A DNA stretch of 33,871 nucleotides, taken from contig CABZRS010000011.1 in assembly GCA_902528135.1 (NCBI GenBank), forward strand, positions 1 through 33,871. The letters are read 5' to 3'. The stretch comes from an uncultured Pelagibacteraceae bacterium (GTDB lineage Bacteria > Pseudomonadota > Alphaproteobacteria > Pelagibacterales > Pelagibacteraceae). Under the pieces are notes generated by a model. The model ran no database searches. It was given only the letters and a program-made list of their open reading frames with translations, and was not told where the DNA came from. Below are positions 8,631-16,607 of the stretch, in pieces. The number at the start of each line of letters is the position of its first letter. Within the stretch, counting starts at the first letter, position 1. The translations under genes were made by a program, and so were the position numbers.

Positions 8631-9212
8631 ATATTTATTAATTAATTTGATTGATTGTTTAATATCATCTCTATGAGATATTTTGGCGATATATTTTCCA
8701 TCTTTAAGAAGTATTACGGGCGAGCTGTGATCAACATTATAATCTCCATTTTCAAAAAAAATCTTTTGACTAATTATTCCCCAGGATTGTGATAATAAAA
8801 ATATTTCTCCTGCGTCCCCTGTAATTCCAACAAACTCGTTATCGAAATTTCTCAAATAATCTTTTATAACCTCTGGAGTATCTCTTTTAGGATCAACACT
8901 AATAAAAAAGACTTTAAAATCTTTTTTTTTATTTTTTTTAATTCTGTTTAATGCGATATCCATTTTGTTTAAAGTCATGGGACAAATATCAGGGCAATTT
9001 GTGAAACCGAAAAAAATTGCTGTTAAAGGTCCGTTAAAAGACTCTTGGGTAATTGAATTATTATTCATATCTTTAAGCTCAAAATCTGATCCCTTGAAAG
9101 CTGCGACTGATTGGTCTTTTTGTTCTTTCATTGAAAGAAATACTGGAAGCATTAAAAAAAAGAATATTGTTAAACATCCAGTTAACACTGCGATTGAGGT
9201 TTTTATTTTCAT
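8625..9212 (-). CDS. SCO1/SenC copper chaperone for cytochrome c oxidase
   Basis: 195 residues with an N-terminal membrane anchor (about 8-27) and a periplasmic thioredoxin-like domain. The copper-binding set is complete: Cys73 and Cys77 in NCPDICPMT, and His162 in DHSSP. Sco proteins deliver copper to, or reduce, the CuA site of subunit II. That fits its position just upstream of the oxidase island, where subunit II has an intact CuA site. It is transcribed away from the COX3-like gene, with 36 bp between start codons. Confidence 0.9.
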   Translation of the reverse strand: MKIKTSIAVLTGCLTIFFFLMLPVFLSMKEQKDQSVAAFKGSDFELKDMNNNSITQESFNGPLTAIFFGFTNCPDICPMTLNKMDIALNRIKKNKKKDFKVFFISVDPKRDTPEVIKDYLRNFDNEFVGITGDAGEIFLLSQSWGIISQKIFFENGDYNVDHSSPVILLKDGKYIAKISHRDDIKQSIKLINKYL

Positions 9213-9214
9213 TA

Positions 9215-9242
9215 TTGTAAAAATATATATAGGAACTATATA
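9215..9242 (+). promoter_or_regulatory. Weak candidate promoter of the COX3-like gene
   Basis: TTGTAA (9215-9220) and TATATA (9237-9242) separated by 16 bp. The predicted transcription start falls at or next to the ATG at 9249, implying a leaderless or nearly leaderless message. AT-richness makes this call tentative. Confidence 0.25.
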
Positions 9243-9248
9243 AAGATT

Positions 9249-9926
9249 ATGTCTCTGTTAAAGAAAATATTTGGCACATTAACCGAAAAGCCTTGGGAAG
9301 CTAGTCAAGCAGCAATAGATAGTACACATGCAGGAAAGACGTTTGAAATTTCAAATCAAATGTCAGCAGTAATCATAATTTTTGGAGTAAGTACAACTTT
9401 ATTTAGTCTAATTTTTACTGGCTATCTTTATTCACTGCCACCAGAGCAAGATACAACTTTTATACTCAAGACAAATTTACTTTGGATAAATACATTAGTC
9501 TTAATATTAGTAACAATATTTTTTAATAGAATAAGTAAAGATTTAAAGAATGGAATTACAAATACAATAAAAAGAAATTTAATTTATGTAGGTGCTCTAA
9601 GTTATATATTTTTATTTCTACAGTTAGCTTTATGGTACCAACTTATGAAATCTGGAAATTTTGTTTCAACTAATACATATTTTTCATCTTATTATTTTTT
9701 CACAGCATTACATGGTATTCATCTTTTAGGAGGTCTTTACTTTTGGGGCAAAGTCAGTTCTAAAATTTTTAAACTAGATGAGAAGGATTATAACAAAGAG
9801 GAAAAAAGTATTAATGCTCTTTCTTTGTATTGGTTCTTTTTATTTATAGTTTGGTTGGTCTTCTTTACTATAATGTTCGCTTACAATGATACTGTTATAG
9901 AATTCTGTAAATCTTTGATTGCTTAG
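9249..9926 (+). CDS. Divergent cytochrome c oxidase subunit III-like protein
   Basis: 225 residues with five clear transmembrane helices (about 38-62, 76-93, 111-133, 147-168, 190-211), the layout of heme-copper oxidase subunit III. The family's HGxHxxxG motif is present (His155, His158). However, the last helix, normally YWHFVDLVW, reads YWFFLFIVW here: the conserved His and Asp are both Phe. The true subunit III of the coxBA cluster, at 12935, keeps both. It lies between Sco and a twin-TM protein and may be an assembly factor, an alternative subunit or a NorE-like paralogue. Its stop abuts the stop of the convergent twin-TM gene with no gap. Confidence 0.75.
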   Translation: MSLLKKIFGTLTEKPWEASQAAIDSTHAGKTFEISNQMSAVIIIFGVSTTLFSLIFTGYLYSLPPEQDTTFILKTNLLWINTLVLILVTIFFNRISKDLKNGITNTIKRNLIYVGALSYIFLFLQLALWYQLMKSGNFVSTNTYFSSYYFFTALHGIHLLGGLYFWGKVSSKIFKLDEKDYNKEEKSINALSLYWFFLFIVWLVFFTIMFAYNDTVIEFCKSLIA

Positions 9927-10118
9927 TTAAATAAACAAAACTAACACAGATCCAAACACAGCAATTATTATTAAAAGAATGTTGACCGATCTAAGATATC
10001 TTTTAGTTTCAGGTTTTGTCTCTCCTTTTGAAAACCTTCCTGCTCCTAAAGAGATTACAAAATAGAAGGCTAATACTAAAGAGAGAATTGTAATTAAAAT
10101 ACCTAATTTACCAAGCAT
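9927..10118 (-). CDS. Small twin-transmembrane protein, HIG1/DUF2909-like
   Basis: 63 residues: helix (about 3-23), a short basic Gly/Lys-rich loop with GAGRFSKGE, a segment KRYLRSVN, then a second helix (46-63). This helix, GxxxFxxG, basic loop, helix plan resembles the HIG1/DUF2909-type small proteins often found in cytochrome oxidase loci, but the match is by pattern only. HIG1 proteins are oxidase-associated in mitochondria. It lies between the two oxidase blocks, convergent with the COX3-like gene and divergent from coxB across 87 bp. It may be a small accessory subunit. Confidence 0.6.
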   Translation of the reverse strand: MLGKLGILITILSLVLAFYFVISLGAGRFSKGETKPETKRYLRSVNILLIIIAVFGSVLVLFI

Positions 10119-10154
10119 AAAGATATTGATTATATTAGTATAATTAATATGTTT

Positions 10155-10171
10155 TATGACATTTTGTCATA
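10155..10171. promoter_or_regulatory. Perfect inverted repeat, possible operator of coxB
   Basis: TATGACA (10155-10161) and TGTCATA (10165-10171) are perfect inverted arms of 7 bp around TTT. The repeat sits in the 87-bp divergent region, the longest gap in the window, and its right arm supplies most of the candidate -35 box of coxB. A 17-bp symmetrical site at a -35 is typical of a dimeric repressor or activator site. I do not recognise the regulator. A 3-base loop also allows an RNA hairpin, but the site lies upstream of the predicted start. Confidence 0.45.
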
Positions 10172-10191
10172 GGTAATTATAGGATTATTCT
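10164..10191 (+). promoter_or_regulatory. Candidate promoter of the coxB operon
   Basis: TTGTCA (10164-10169) and TATTCT (10186-10191), spacer 16 bp, put the start near 10198, about 8 nt before the coxB ATG at 10206. The -35 overlaps the inverted repeat at 10155-10171. Confidence 0.4.
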
Positions 10192-10205
10192 TCTATATAA
10201 GCATT

Positions 10206-11042
10206 ATGCATGCAGGAATAATATTTTTATTGGTAATCGTCGGATCTATCTTATTTCACATTTTCACACCTTGGTACTGGACTGACATAGCATCAAATTG
10301 GGGTGGAATGGATAGCACAATCACTCTTACATTCTGGGTAGGAGGAGGCGTATTTGTAGCTGTATGTTTGTTCATGGTTTATTGTATTTTTAGATACTCA
10401 CATAAAGAAGATAGAAGAGCAGAATATAAACCTGAAGATAAAAAGTTAGAAAAAATTTTAACATGGGCAACAACCCTCGGAGTGTGTGCTTTACTCGCTC
10501 CTGGTCTTATTATTTGGAATCAATATGTAAATGTACCAAAGAACGCAATTGAAGTTGATGTAATGGCATGGCAGTGGGGATGGCAATACAGACTTCCTGG
10601 TGCAGATGGAAAATTAGGAACTACACAAGTAAGAAATATTGCTGATGACAATCCTTTTGGTATCAATCCAGATGATCCTTTTGGAAAAGATGACATTATG
10701 ATTGAGAGCGATGTAATAAATTTGGAAAATAATAGACCTGTAAAAATACTATTAAGATCAGTCGACGTTCTTCATAATTGGTATGTGCCACAATTTAGAT
10801 CAAAAATGGATGCTGTTCCTGGGACAGTTACTTTTTATTGGTTTGAGCCAAATAAAGTTGGAGAATATGAAGTTTTGTGTGCTGAATATTGTGGAGTTGG
10901 TCATTACGCAATGAGAGGTGGAGTTGAGGTTCAAGATAAAGCTGATTATGAAGTGTGGTTAAGTGAGCAAGAAACTTTTCAGCAATTATCAGCCAGATAT
11001 GAAAAATTAAACGTGGACGGGAACAAATTAGTCAAAAAATAA
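10206..11042 (+). CDS. coxB: Cytochrome c oxidase subunit II
   Basis: 278 residues. It carries the CuA domain that accepts electrons from cytochrome c; the ligand set is complete: His190, Cys225, Glu227, Cys229, His233 and Met236. The aromatic electron entry motif WQWGWQY is at residues 122-128. Three hydrophobic segments (about 4-20, 41-62, 84-105) precede the periplasmic domain; the first may be a signal peptide, leaving the usual two-helix hairpin. An acidic stretch rich in Asp, Pro and Gly (about 145-165) is inserted between WQW and the first ligand. No cytochrome c domain is fused, so this is not a caa3 enzyme. It leads the operon with coxA 43 bp downstream. Confidence 0.95.
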   Translation: MHAGIIFLLVIVGSILFHIFTPWYWTDIASNWGGMDSTITLTFWVGGGVFVAVCLFMVYCIFRYSHKEDRRAEYKPEDKKLEKILTWATTLGVCALLAPGLIIWNQYVNVPKNAIEVDVMAWQWGWQYRLPGADGKLGTTQVRNIADDNPFGINPDDPFGKDDIMIESDVINLENNRPVKILLRSVDVLHNWYVPQFRSKMDAVPGTVTFYWFEPNKVGEYEVLCAEYCGVGHYAMRGGVEVQDKADYEVWLSEQETFQQLSARYEKLNVDGNKLVKK

Positions 11043-11074
11043 CAATTTATTAATTTAAAAAAAAATATATATAA

Positions 11075-11078
11075 AGGA
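11075..11078 (+). promoter_or_regulatory. Shine-Dalgarno site of coxA
   Basis: AGGA within AAAGGA lies 7 nt before the coxA ATG at 11086. It is one of the few good ribosome binding sites in a window where most starts overlap or abut the preceding gene and lack one. Confidence 0.6.
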
Positions 11079-11085
11079 TAAAAAT

Positions 11086-12924
11086 ATGTCAGACGAATAC
11101 GATAATAATAAATCATACCAGGCGCAATCATCAGAGGTTTTAGATGGTTCAGCTGGATCAATTAATCCCGATATGGATTATGTAAGACCAGCCGAAATAC
11201 CTGAACAAGATTTATATCATGCACATAGTTTTATAGAAAAATGGATTTTTTGTCAGGATGCTAAGGTTATTGGTGTTCAATACTTTTTAACGGCAGTATT
11301 CACTGGGATCGTAGGATTAATTTTATCATGGTTAATGAGACTTCAACTTGGTTTTCCTGAGTTAGCAGGTTTCATGACAGCTGAACATTATTATCAATTT
11401 GTAACTATGCATGGAATGATAATGGTAGTTTACTTCTTAACTGCACTGTTTCTGGGAGGCTTTGGAAATTATCTAATTCCACTCATGGTAGGAGCAAGAG
11501 ATATGGTTTTCCCATATGTAAACATGCTTAGCTTCTGGATGTTTTTTGTTGCAGTTGCAGTTTTAATGGCAAGTTTCTTTGTTCCAGGTGGACCAACAGG
11601 AGCAGGATGGACATTATATCCTCCTCAAACAATTCTAGAGGGAACTCCAGGATCTGGCACAGGAATACTTCTAATGCTTATATCTTTATCTTTATTTGTA
11701 ATTGGTTTCACAATGGGTGGACTAAATTATATGATTACTATTCTTCAAGCTAGAACTAGAGGAATGACTTTAATGAGAATGCCCCTAACAGTTTGGGGTA
11801 TTTTTACAGCAACTGTGCTTGCTATGTTAGCATTCCCAGCACTACTAGTTAGTGCAATAATGATGACATTAGATAAAGTATTACAAACCAGTTTCTTTAT
11901 GCCAACAATTTTAAAAGCAGGAGAGGTTCTTGAATACGGTGGTGGAAGCCCAATTCTCTTCCAACACTTATTTTGGTTCTTTGGACACCCTGAGGTTTAT
12001 ATAGTTGCATTGCCCGCATTTGGAATAGTTTCTGACTTAATATCTGTTCATGCCAGAAAAAATATTTTTGGTTATAGAATGATGGTTTGGGCGATCGTAG
12101 GTATTGGAGGTTTAAGTTTCTTCGTATGGGCTCACCACATGTATGTTAGTGGAATGAATCCTTGGTTTGGATTTTTCTTTGCAACAACCACATTAATTAT
12201 TGCAGTTCCAACCGCCATGAAAGTTTATAACTGGATACTAACTTTGTGGAGAGGAAATATTAGAATTAATACTGTAATGTTATGGTGCTTAGGATTTATC
12301 GTGACATTTGTAAATGGAGGAATTACTGGAATATTTTTAGGAAATGTTTCAGTTGATGTCCCATTATCTGATACATATTTTGTAGTAGCACACTTCCATA
12401 TGGTCATGGGTATTGCACCACTAATGGTTATTATGGGAGCAGTTTATCATTGGTTCCCATTAGTAGCTGGAAAAATGTTAAGTGAAACATTGGGTAAATG
12501 GCACTTCTGGATCACTTTCTTAGGAGCTTACTCAATATACTTCCCAATGCATTACTTAGGTTTTATTGGAGTTCCAAGAAGATATTTTGAAATGTATGAT
12601 AGTCCATATATGACATCTACAGTAGGAATGAATGAATTTATAAGTGTTGCAGCATTTATAGTAGGTGCAGCACAATTTATTTTAGTTTTCAATATTATTA
12701 AAACACTAAAAACAGGAAAAAAAGCTGAACAGAACCCTTGGAAAGCTAATTCACTTGAATGGTATACTTCTACTGTTCCACCAGAACATGGTAACTTTGG
12801 TGAAAGACTTCCAGTTGTTCACAGATGGCCTTACGATTTTAGTGTTCCAGGAGCGAAAGATGATTTTATTCCACAAACAACTGCTCCAAGTGAAGTAGCA
12901 AATACTGAAGTAGAGAAAACTTAA
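11086..12924 (+). CDS. coxA: Cytochrome c oxidase subunit I (A1-type heme-copper oxidase)
   Basis: Catalytic subunit that reduces O2 and pumps protons, 612 residues, longer than the usual 530-560 through an N-terminal hydrophilic extension (about 55 residues) and a longer C-terminus. Heme ligands His109, His436 and His438 and CuB ligands His301, His350 and His351 are present. GHPEVY (300-305) provides the A1-type proton-channel Glu303 and the Tyr305 that cross-links to His301. D-channel Asp139 with its Asn partners and K-channel Lys379 (in PTAMK) are conserved, so it should be a proton-pumping enzyme. It is followed by subunit III after 10 bp. Confidence 0.96.
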   Translation: MSDEYDNNKSYQAQSSEVLDGSAGSINPDMDYVRPAEIPEQDLYHAHSFIEKWIFCQDAKVIGVQYFLTAVFTGIVGLILSWLMRLQLGFPELAGFMTAEHYYQFVTMHGMIMVVYFLTALFLGGFGNYLIPLMVGARDMVFPYVNMLSFWMFFVAVAVLMASFFVPGGPTGAGWTLYPPQTILEGTPGSGTGILLMLISLSLFVIGFTMGGLNYMITILQARTRGMTLMRMPLTVWGIFTATVLAMLAFPALLVSAIMMTLDKVLQTSFFMPTILKAGEVLEYGGGSPILFQHLFWFFGHPEVYIVALPAFGIVSDLISVHARKNIFGYRMMVWAIVGIGGLSFFVWAHHMYVSGMNPWFGFFFATTTLIIAVPTAMKVYNWILTLWRGNIRINTVMLWCLGFIVTFVNGGITGIFLGNVSVDVPLSDTYFVVAHFHMVMGIAPLMVIMGAVYHWFPLVAGKMLSETLGKWHFWITFLGAYSIYFPMHYLGFIGVPRRYFEMYDSPYMTSTVGMNEFISVAAFIVGAAQFILVFNIIKTLKTGKKAEQNPWKANSLEWYTSTVPPEHGNFGERLPVVHRWPYDFSVPGAKDDFIPQTTAPSEVANTEVEKT

Positions 12925-12934
12925 GAGAAAAATA

Positions 12935-13645
12935 ATGTCTGAACAAAAAATAGACGGCTTTGAACTTAAACCAGGGTTTAAGGGCATGGCGTCTGATACT
13001 GGTTCAGACCAAACAATGTTTAAAGGTGTGCATTGGGGTAAAGCCATGATGTGGATCTTTTTATTGAGCGATACTTTTGTTTTCAGCTGTTTTTTAATTT
13101 CTTATATGAAGGGTAGAGGTTCAACTATTGTTGATTGGCCAAATACAAGTGAAGTTTTTTCTTTACATGTAGGTGGTGTGCCTGTTCCGCTTCTACTGAT
13201 TGCGATAATGACTTTTGTATTGATTACAAGTAGTGGAACAATGGCTCTAGCGGTTAAATATGGTTACGAGAAAAACCGTAAAATGTGTGGTTGGCTAATT
13301 CTAGCCACTGCTGTAGGCGGACTTACTTTTGTAGGAATGCAAGTATTTGAATGGTCAAAACTAATTCATGAGGGTGTAAGACCGTGGGGTAATCCATTTG
13401 GAGCAGCTCAGTTTGGTTCATTCTTTTTTATGATAACAGGTTTTCATGGCTTCCATGTCTCAATAGGTGTGATTTTCTTATTCATTTATACTTACAAAGT
13501 TTTTGCTGGTCATTATGAGAGCAAAAAAAGAGGATGGTTTACAAAGATGAAAGGGGACTATGTTGAAATTGAAATATTAGGTCTTTACTGGCACTTTGTA
13601 GATCTAGTTTGGGTTTTTATTTTTGCATTTTTCTACTTGTGGTAA
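12935..13645 (+). CDS. coxC: Cytochrome c oxidase subunit III
   Basis: 236 residues with about five transmembrane helices after a 35-residue cytoplasmic N-terminus, so it has the five-helix form rather than the seven-helix mitochondrial form. Family motifs are complete: HGFHVSIG (His171, His174), a Glu-rich turn before the last helix, and LYWHFVDLVW (His220, Asp223). Subunit III stabilises the oxidase and helps D-channel proton uptake. It is translated 10 bp after coxA and followed 8 bp later by subunit IV, so it is the structural partner of this CoxA, unlike the degenerate paralogue at 9249. Confidence 0.93.
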   Translation: MSEQKIDGFELKPGFKGMASDTGSDQTMFKGVHWGKAMMWIFLLSDTFVFSCFLISYMKGRGSTIVDWPNTSEVFSLHVGGVPVPLLLIAIMTFVLITSSGTMALAVKYGYEKNRKMCGWLILATAVGGLTFVGMQVFEWSKLIHEGVRPWGNPFGAAQFGSFFFMITGFHGFHVSIGVIFLFIYTYKVFAGHYESKKRGWFTKMKGDYVEIEILGLYWHFVDLVWVFIFAFFYLW

Positions 13646-13653
13646 AATAAAAT

Positions 13654-14013
13654 ATGGAAGAGACTAATAAAATGGAAGAAACAACTAAAAAAGAAGAACA
13701 AACAAGTACCCAGAAGATAGGAATTTATCTTTGGATATGGTTGTTATTATTTGTTTTAAGTTTCTTTTCATACATGGTTGACTGGTACCAATTTCAAGGA
13801 ATGCTAAGATGGTCACTGATATTATTCTTTATGTTCTTAAAAGCAGGGTTAATTATGGCTTTTTTCATGCACTTGTTTTGGGAAAGATACGCTTTAGTTA
13901 ATGTATTGTTATGGCCAATGACAGCTATTGCGTGTTTTATATTTTTAATGACAGCAGAGTTTAAATATACGCTATTTTCAAGATTCTTTTATTTTGTAGT
14001 AGGGGGAGCTTAA
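13654..14013 (+). CDS. Cytochrome c oxidase subunit IV (prokaryotic COX4/CtaF family)
   Basis: 119 residues: a charged N-terminus (about 25 residues, Glu/Lys/Thr-rich), then three transmembrane helices (about 26-44, 50-72, 82-100). The second helix ends in LKAGLIMAFFMHLFWE, the diagnostic pattern of the bacterial COX4/CyoD-like small subunit (Pfam COX4_pro). It probably aids assembly or stability of the CuB centre, as reported for CyoD-type subunits. An in-frame Met at residue 7 is an alternative start. It lies 8 bp after subunit III and 1 bp before the next gene. Confidence 0.85.
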   Translation: MEETNKMEETTKKEEQTSTQKIGIYLWIWLLLFVLSFFSYMVDWYQFQGMLRWSLILFFMFLKAGLIMAFFMHLFWERYALVNVLLWPMTAIACFIFLMTAEFKYTLFSRFFYFVVGGA

Positions 14014-14014
14014 T

Positions 14015-14278
14015 ATGGACGCTTACGGATATTTAGCTTTTTTCTTAATTTTATTTGTTTTTTTCATTTATATAGTTTGGTTTGGTTATTCGGTAAAAGT
14101 TGAAAACCAAAAAGAACAAGGTGATAAAGTCACAATAAATCCTTATGATCAAATACCTTTAAGTAGAAGATTAATTGACAAAAAAAATAGCAAGGTGGGT
14201 ATATTCGATCTTGGAAATCATATTTTAATTGCAGGCGTTATATTACTTGTAATATTTGTTTCACTAAATGTTGAGTAA
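14015..14278 (+). CDS. Small two-helix membrane protein of the cox operon, unrecognised
   Basis: 87 residues. A first helix (about 5-26) resembles short CcoQ/CcmD-like segments ending in VWFGYSVKVE; a hydrophilic middle (27-64) contains NPYDQIPLSRR; a second helix (68-85) is at the C-terminus. I do not recognise the family. It is placed between subunit IV and heme O synthase with gaps of 1 and 2 bp, so it is almost surely translated with the oxidase. It may be an extra subunit or an assembly factor; the operon visibly lacks CtaG/Cox11 and Surf1, which this protein does not resemble (no Cys for copper binding). Confidence 0.75.
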   Translation: MDAYGYLAFFLILFVFFIYIVWFGYSVKVENQKEQGDKVTINPYDQIPLSRRLIDKKNSKVGIFDLGNHILIAGVILLVIFVSLNVE

Positions 14279-14280
14279 TA

Positions 14281-15195
14281 GTGACTGCAAATACAATTAA
14301 AAAAAAATCAGTTTCTATAAGTTTTTTTTCCTATTCAAAATATTTATTATTACTAATGAAGCCAAGAGTTATGTCTTTGGTTATCTTTACTTGTGCTGTT
14401 GGATTATTAACAGCTCCAGTTTCAGTTTCATTCCTAAATTCAATAGTTGCAATATTTTTTGTGACAATGGGTGCAGGTGCAGCTGGCGCCCTAAATATGT
14501 GGTATGAGGCTGACCTTGATAAATTAATGACAAGAACATGTCTTAGACCCATTCCTACAGGAAAAGTTAATAGGGAACACGCTTTATTATTTGGAACAGT
14601 ATTGTCAATAATATCTATAGTTGGACTTTATTATTTTTCAAATTTAACATCAGCTATTTTATTATCAATAACGATAGCATTTTATGTCTTTGTTTATACG
14701 ATTTGGTTAAAAAGAAAAACGCCCCAAAATATTGTTATCGGAGGCGCATCAGGCGCACTGCCACCAGTTATAGGTTGGACTATAGCTACGAACTCATTAA
14801 CATTAGAACCAATAACATTTTTCTTAATTATATTCTTTTGGACCCCATCTCATTTTTGGGCATTGAGCCTTTACAAAGCGGACGACTATCAGAAAGCTAA
14901 AATTCCTATGTTACCTATCACTAATGGAATTCAGGAAACTAAGAAAAATATATTTGTTTATTCTTTAATAATGTTACCAGTAGTTATTTTGCCTTATTAT
15001 ATTGGTTTTACAGGTGAAACATTCTTAATAGTTTCATTATTACTTACCTTTTATTACAACTATGTTTGTTATGATCTTCTTAAGTTCAAAAAAAATAAAT
15101 TTGAAATAAAGAAGGCTAAAAAGGTATTTTCTTACTCAATTTTTTACTTATTTTTGCTTTTTGTCTTATTTTTGGTAGACCAGATTATAAAATAA
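14281..15195 (+). CDS. ctaB: Protoheme IX farnesyltransferase (heme O synthase)
   Basis: Converts heme B to heme O, the precursor of the heme A or O used by the oxidase. 304 residues from a GTG start at 14281, 2 bp after the preceding stop; no better ATG lies near. The first active-site motif shows Asn72, Asp78, Asp80 and Arg85 with RPIPTGK, and the second region shows GGASGALPPVIGW near residues 157-169. About nine hydrophobic segments fit the UbiA superfamily. The presence of ctaB at the end of the oxidase operon is typical; heme A synthase is not in this window. Confidence 0.93.
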   Translation: MTANTIKKKSVSISFFSYSKYLLLLMKPRVMSLVIFTCAVGLLTAPVSVSFLNSIVAIFFVTMGAGAAGALNMWYEADLDKLMTRTCLRPIPTGKVNREHALLFGTVLSIISIVGLYYFSNLTSAILLSITIAFYVFVYTIWLKRKTPQNIVIGGASGALPPVIGWTIATNSLTLEPITFFLIIFFWTPSHFWALSLYKADDYQKAKIPMLPITNGIQETKKNIFVYSLIMLPVVILPYYIGFTGETFLIVSLLLTFYYNYVCYDLLKFKKNKFEIKKAKKVFSYSIFYLFLLFVLFLVDQIIK

Positions 15196-15236
15196 ATAAT
15201 CCTACTTATTTTATAGGAAAATGGTAAAAAAAATTC

Positions 15237-16607
15237 ATGAGATACGTAAGCACAAGAGATAATTCAAAAGAATACAGTTTTGGTGATGTTTTCATCAAAG
15301 GTTTAGCTGATGATGGTGGACTCTATGTACCTACATCTTTAAAAAAATTCAGCTCAGATGAATTGTCCGAGCTTAAAAATCTTAATTATAATGATTTATC
15401 TACTGAAATAATTAATCAATTTTCATCAGAATTTATTCCAAAAGATGATCTTACATCATTAATTAATAAATCCTATTCAACTTTCAGAGAAAAAGATGTT
15501 GTTAAAATTTCAAAAGTTGGTGATTTGAAGTTATTAGAATTATTTCATGGCCCAACATTAGCTTTTAAAGATATCGCAATGCAGTTCATTGGAAATTTAT
15601 ATGAGTATTATTTAAGCAAGAATAATAAAAAAATTAATATTGTAGTTGCAACTTCAGGTGATACAGGAGCTGCTGCTATAGATGCAATTAAAGGCAAATC
15701 AAACCTAAATATTTTTGTCTTACATCCTAATAATAGAATTTCACCAGTACAAAGAAAGTTAATGACAACAGTTGAGGATGAAAATGTTTTCAATATTGCA
15801 ATTGATGGAAATTTTGACGATTGCCAAAATATAGTAAAGCAAATGTTTTCAGATCTTGATTTTTCAAAATCTATAAATATGTCTGGAGTAAATTCAATTA
15901 ATTGGGCAAGAATAATTGCCCAAGCTGTTTATTATTTTTATACTTATTTCAAACTTGATAGCGATAAACCTATATCTTTTTCAGTTCCCACAGGAAACTT
16001 TGGAGATGTTTTTGCAGGATATCTTGCAAAAAAAATGGGATTGTCGATAGATAAACTTATTGTTGCAACTAATGAAAATGATATTTTGCATAGAGCAATC
16101 TCAAATGGTGATTATGTTTCAAGAAAAGTAAAAGAAACATTTTCTCCAAGCATGGATATCCAATTAGCAAGCAATTTTGAAAGATTAATTTATTATGTAA
16201 ATAATTCTAATTCTGAAATTACATCAAATATAATGAAAAAAGTTAAGAAAAATGAATATAGAATAGAAAAATCAAACCTGGATATCATTCAAAAAGATTT
16301 TGTTTCAGAAAGTTGTGACGAAGAGGAAACTTTAGAAATTATTAAAGAAAATTTTGAAAAAAATAGTATCATATTAGATCCCCATACTGCAGTTGGAGTA
16401 GGGGCTGCAAATAAGCTTAATTTAAATGATTGTGTAGTTTTATCTACTGCTCATCCATGCAAATTTCCAGCTGCCACTGATAATGCAATAAATAAACATG
16501 AAGAACTACCTAAAGAGCTTCAATATGTTCATAGTAAAGAGGAAAATTTTCAAATATTAAAAAATGATACCGAAGCAGTAAAAAATTTTGTTAAAAGTAA
16601 ATTATGA
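15237..16607 (+). CDS. thrC: Threonine synthase
   Basis: PLP enzyme that makes threonine from O-phosphohomoserine, 456 residues as expected for the ThrC1 type. The start MRYVSTR is typical. The PLP lysine is Lys111 in GPTLAFKD, the phosphate-binding ATSGDTGAAA follows near residues 138-147, and VPTGNFGD near 250. In many alphaproteobacteria thrC follows the cox operon, as here (41-bp gap). It overlaps the peroxiredoxin gene by 4 nt. The thrB kinase is close by at 18088 but on the other strand. Confidence 0.95.
   Translation: MRYVSTRDNSKEYSFGDVFIKGLADDGGLYVPTSLKKFSSDELSELKNLNYNDLSTEIINQFSSEFIPKDDLTSLINKSYSTFREKDVVKISKVGDLKLLELFHGPTLAFKDIAMQFIGNLYEYYLSKNNKKINIVVATSGDTGAAAIDAIKGKSNLNIFVLHPNNRISPVQRKLMTTVEDENVFNIAIDGNFDDCQNIVKQMFSDLDFSKSINMSGVNSINWARIIAQAVYYFYTYFKLDSDKPISFSVPTGNFGDVFAGYLAKKMGLSIDKLIVATNENDILHRAISNGDYVSRKVKETFSPSMDIQLASNFERLIYYVNNSNSEITSNIMKKVKKNEYRIEKSNLDIIQKDFVSESCDEEETLEIIKENFEKNSIILDPHTAVGVGAANKLNLNDCVVLSTAHPCKFPAATDNAINKHEELPKELQYVHSKEENFQILKNDTEAVKNFVKSKL

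Noticed and set aside
10979..11161. Minus-strand frame across the coxB/coxA junction
   Set aside because: Covers two strongly supported genes and their ribosome binding site; no family pattern.
15200..15218. Possible terminator hairpin between ctaB and thrC (TCCTA and TAGGA arms)
   Set aside because: Arms are only 5 bp, AT-rich, with a mismatched interior and no good T-run directly after; likely chance.
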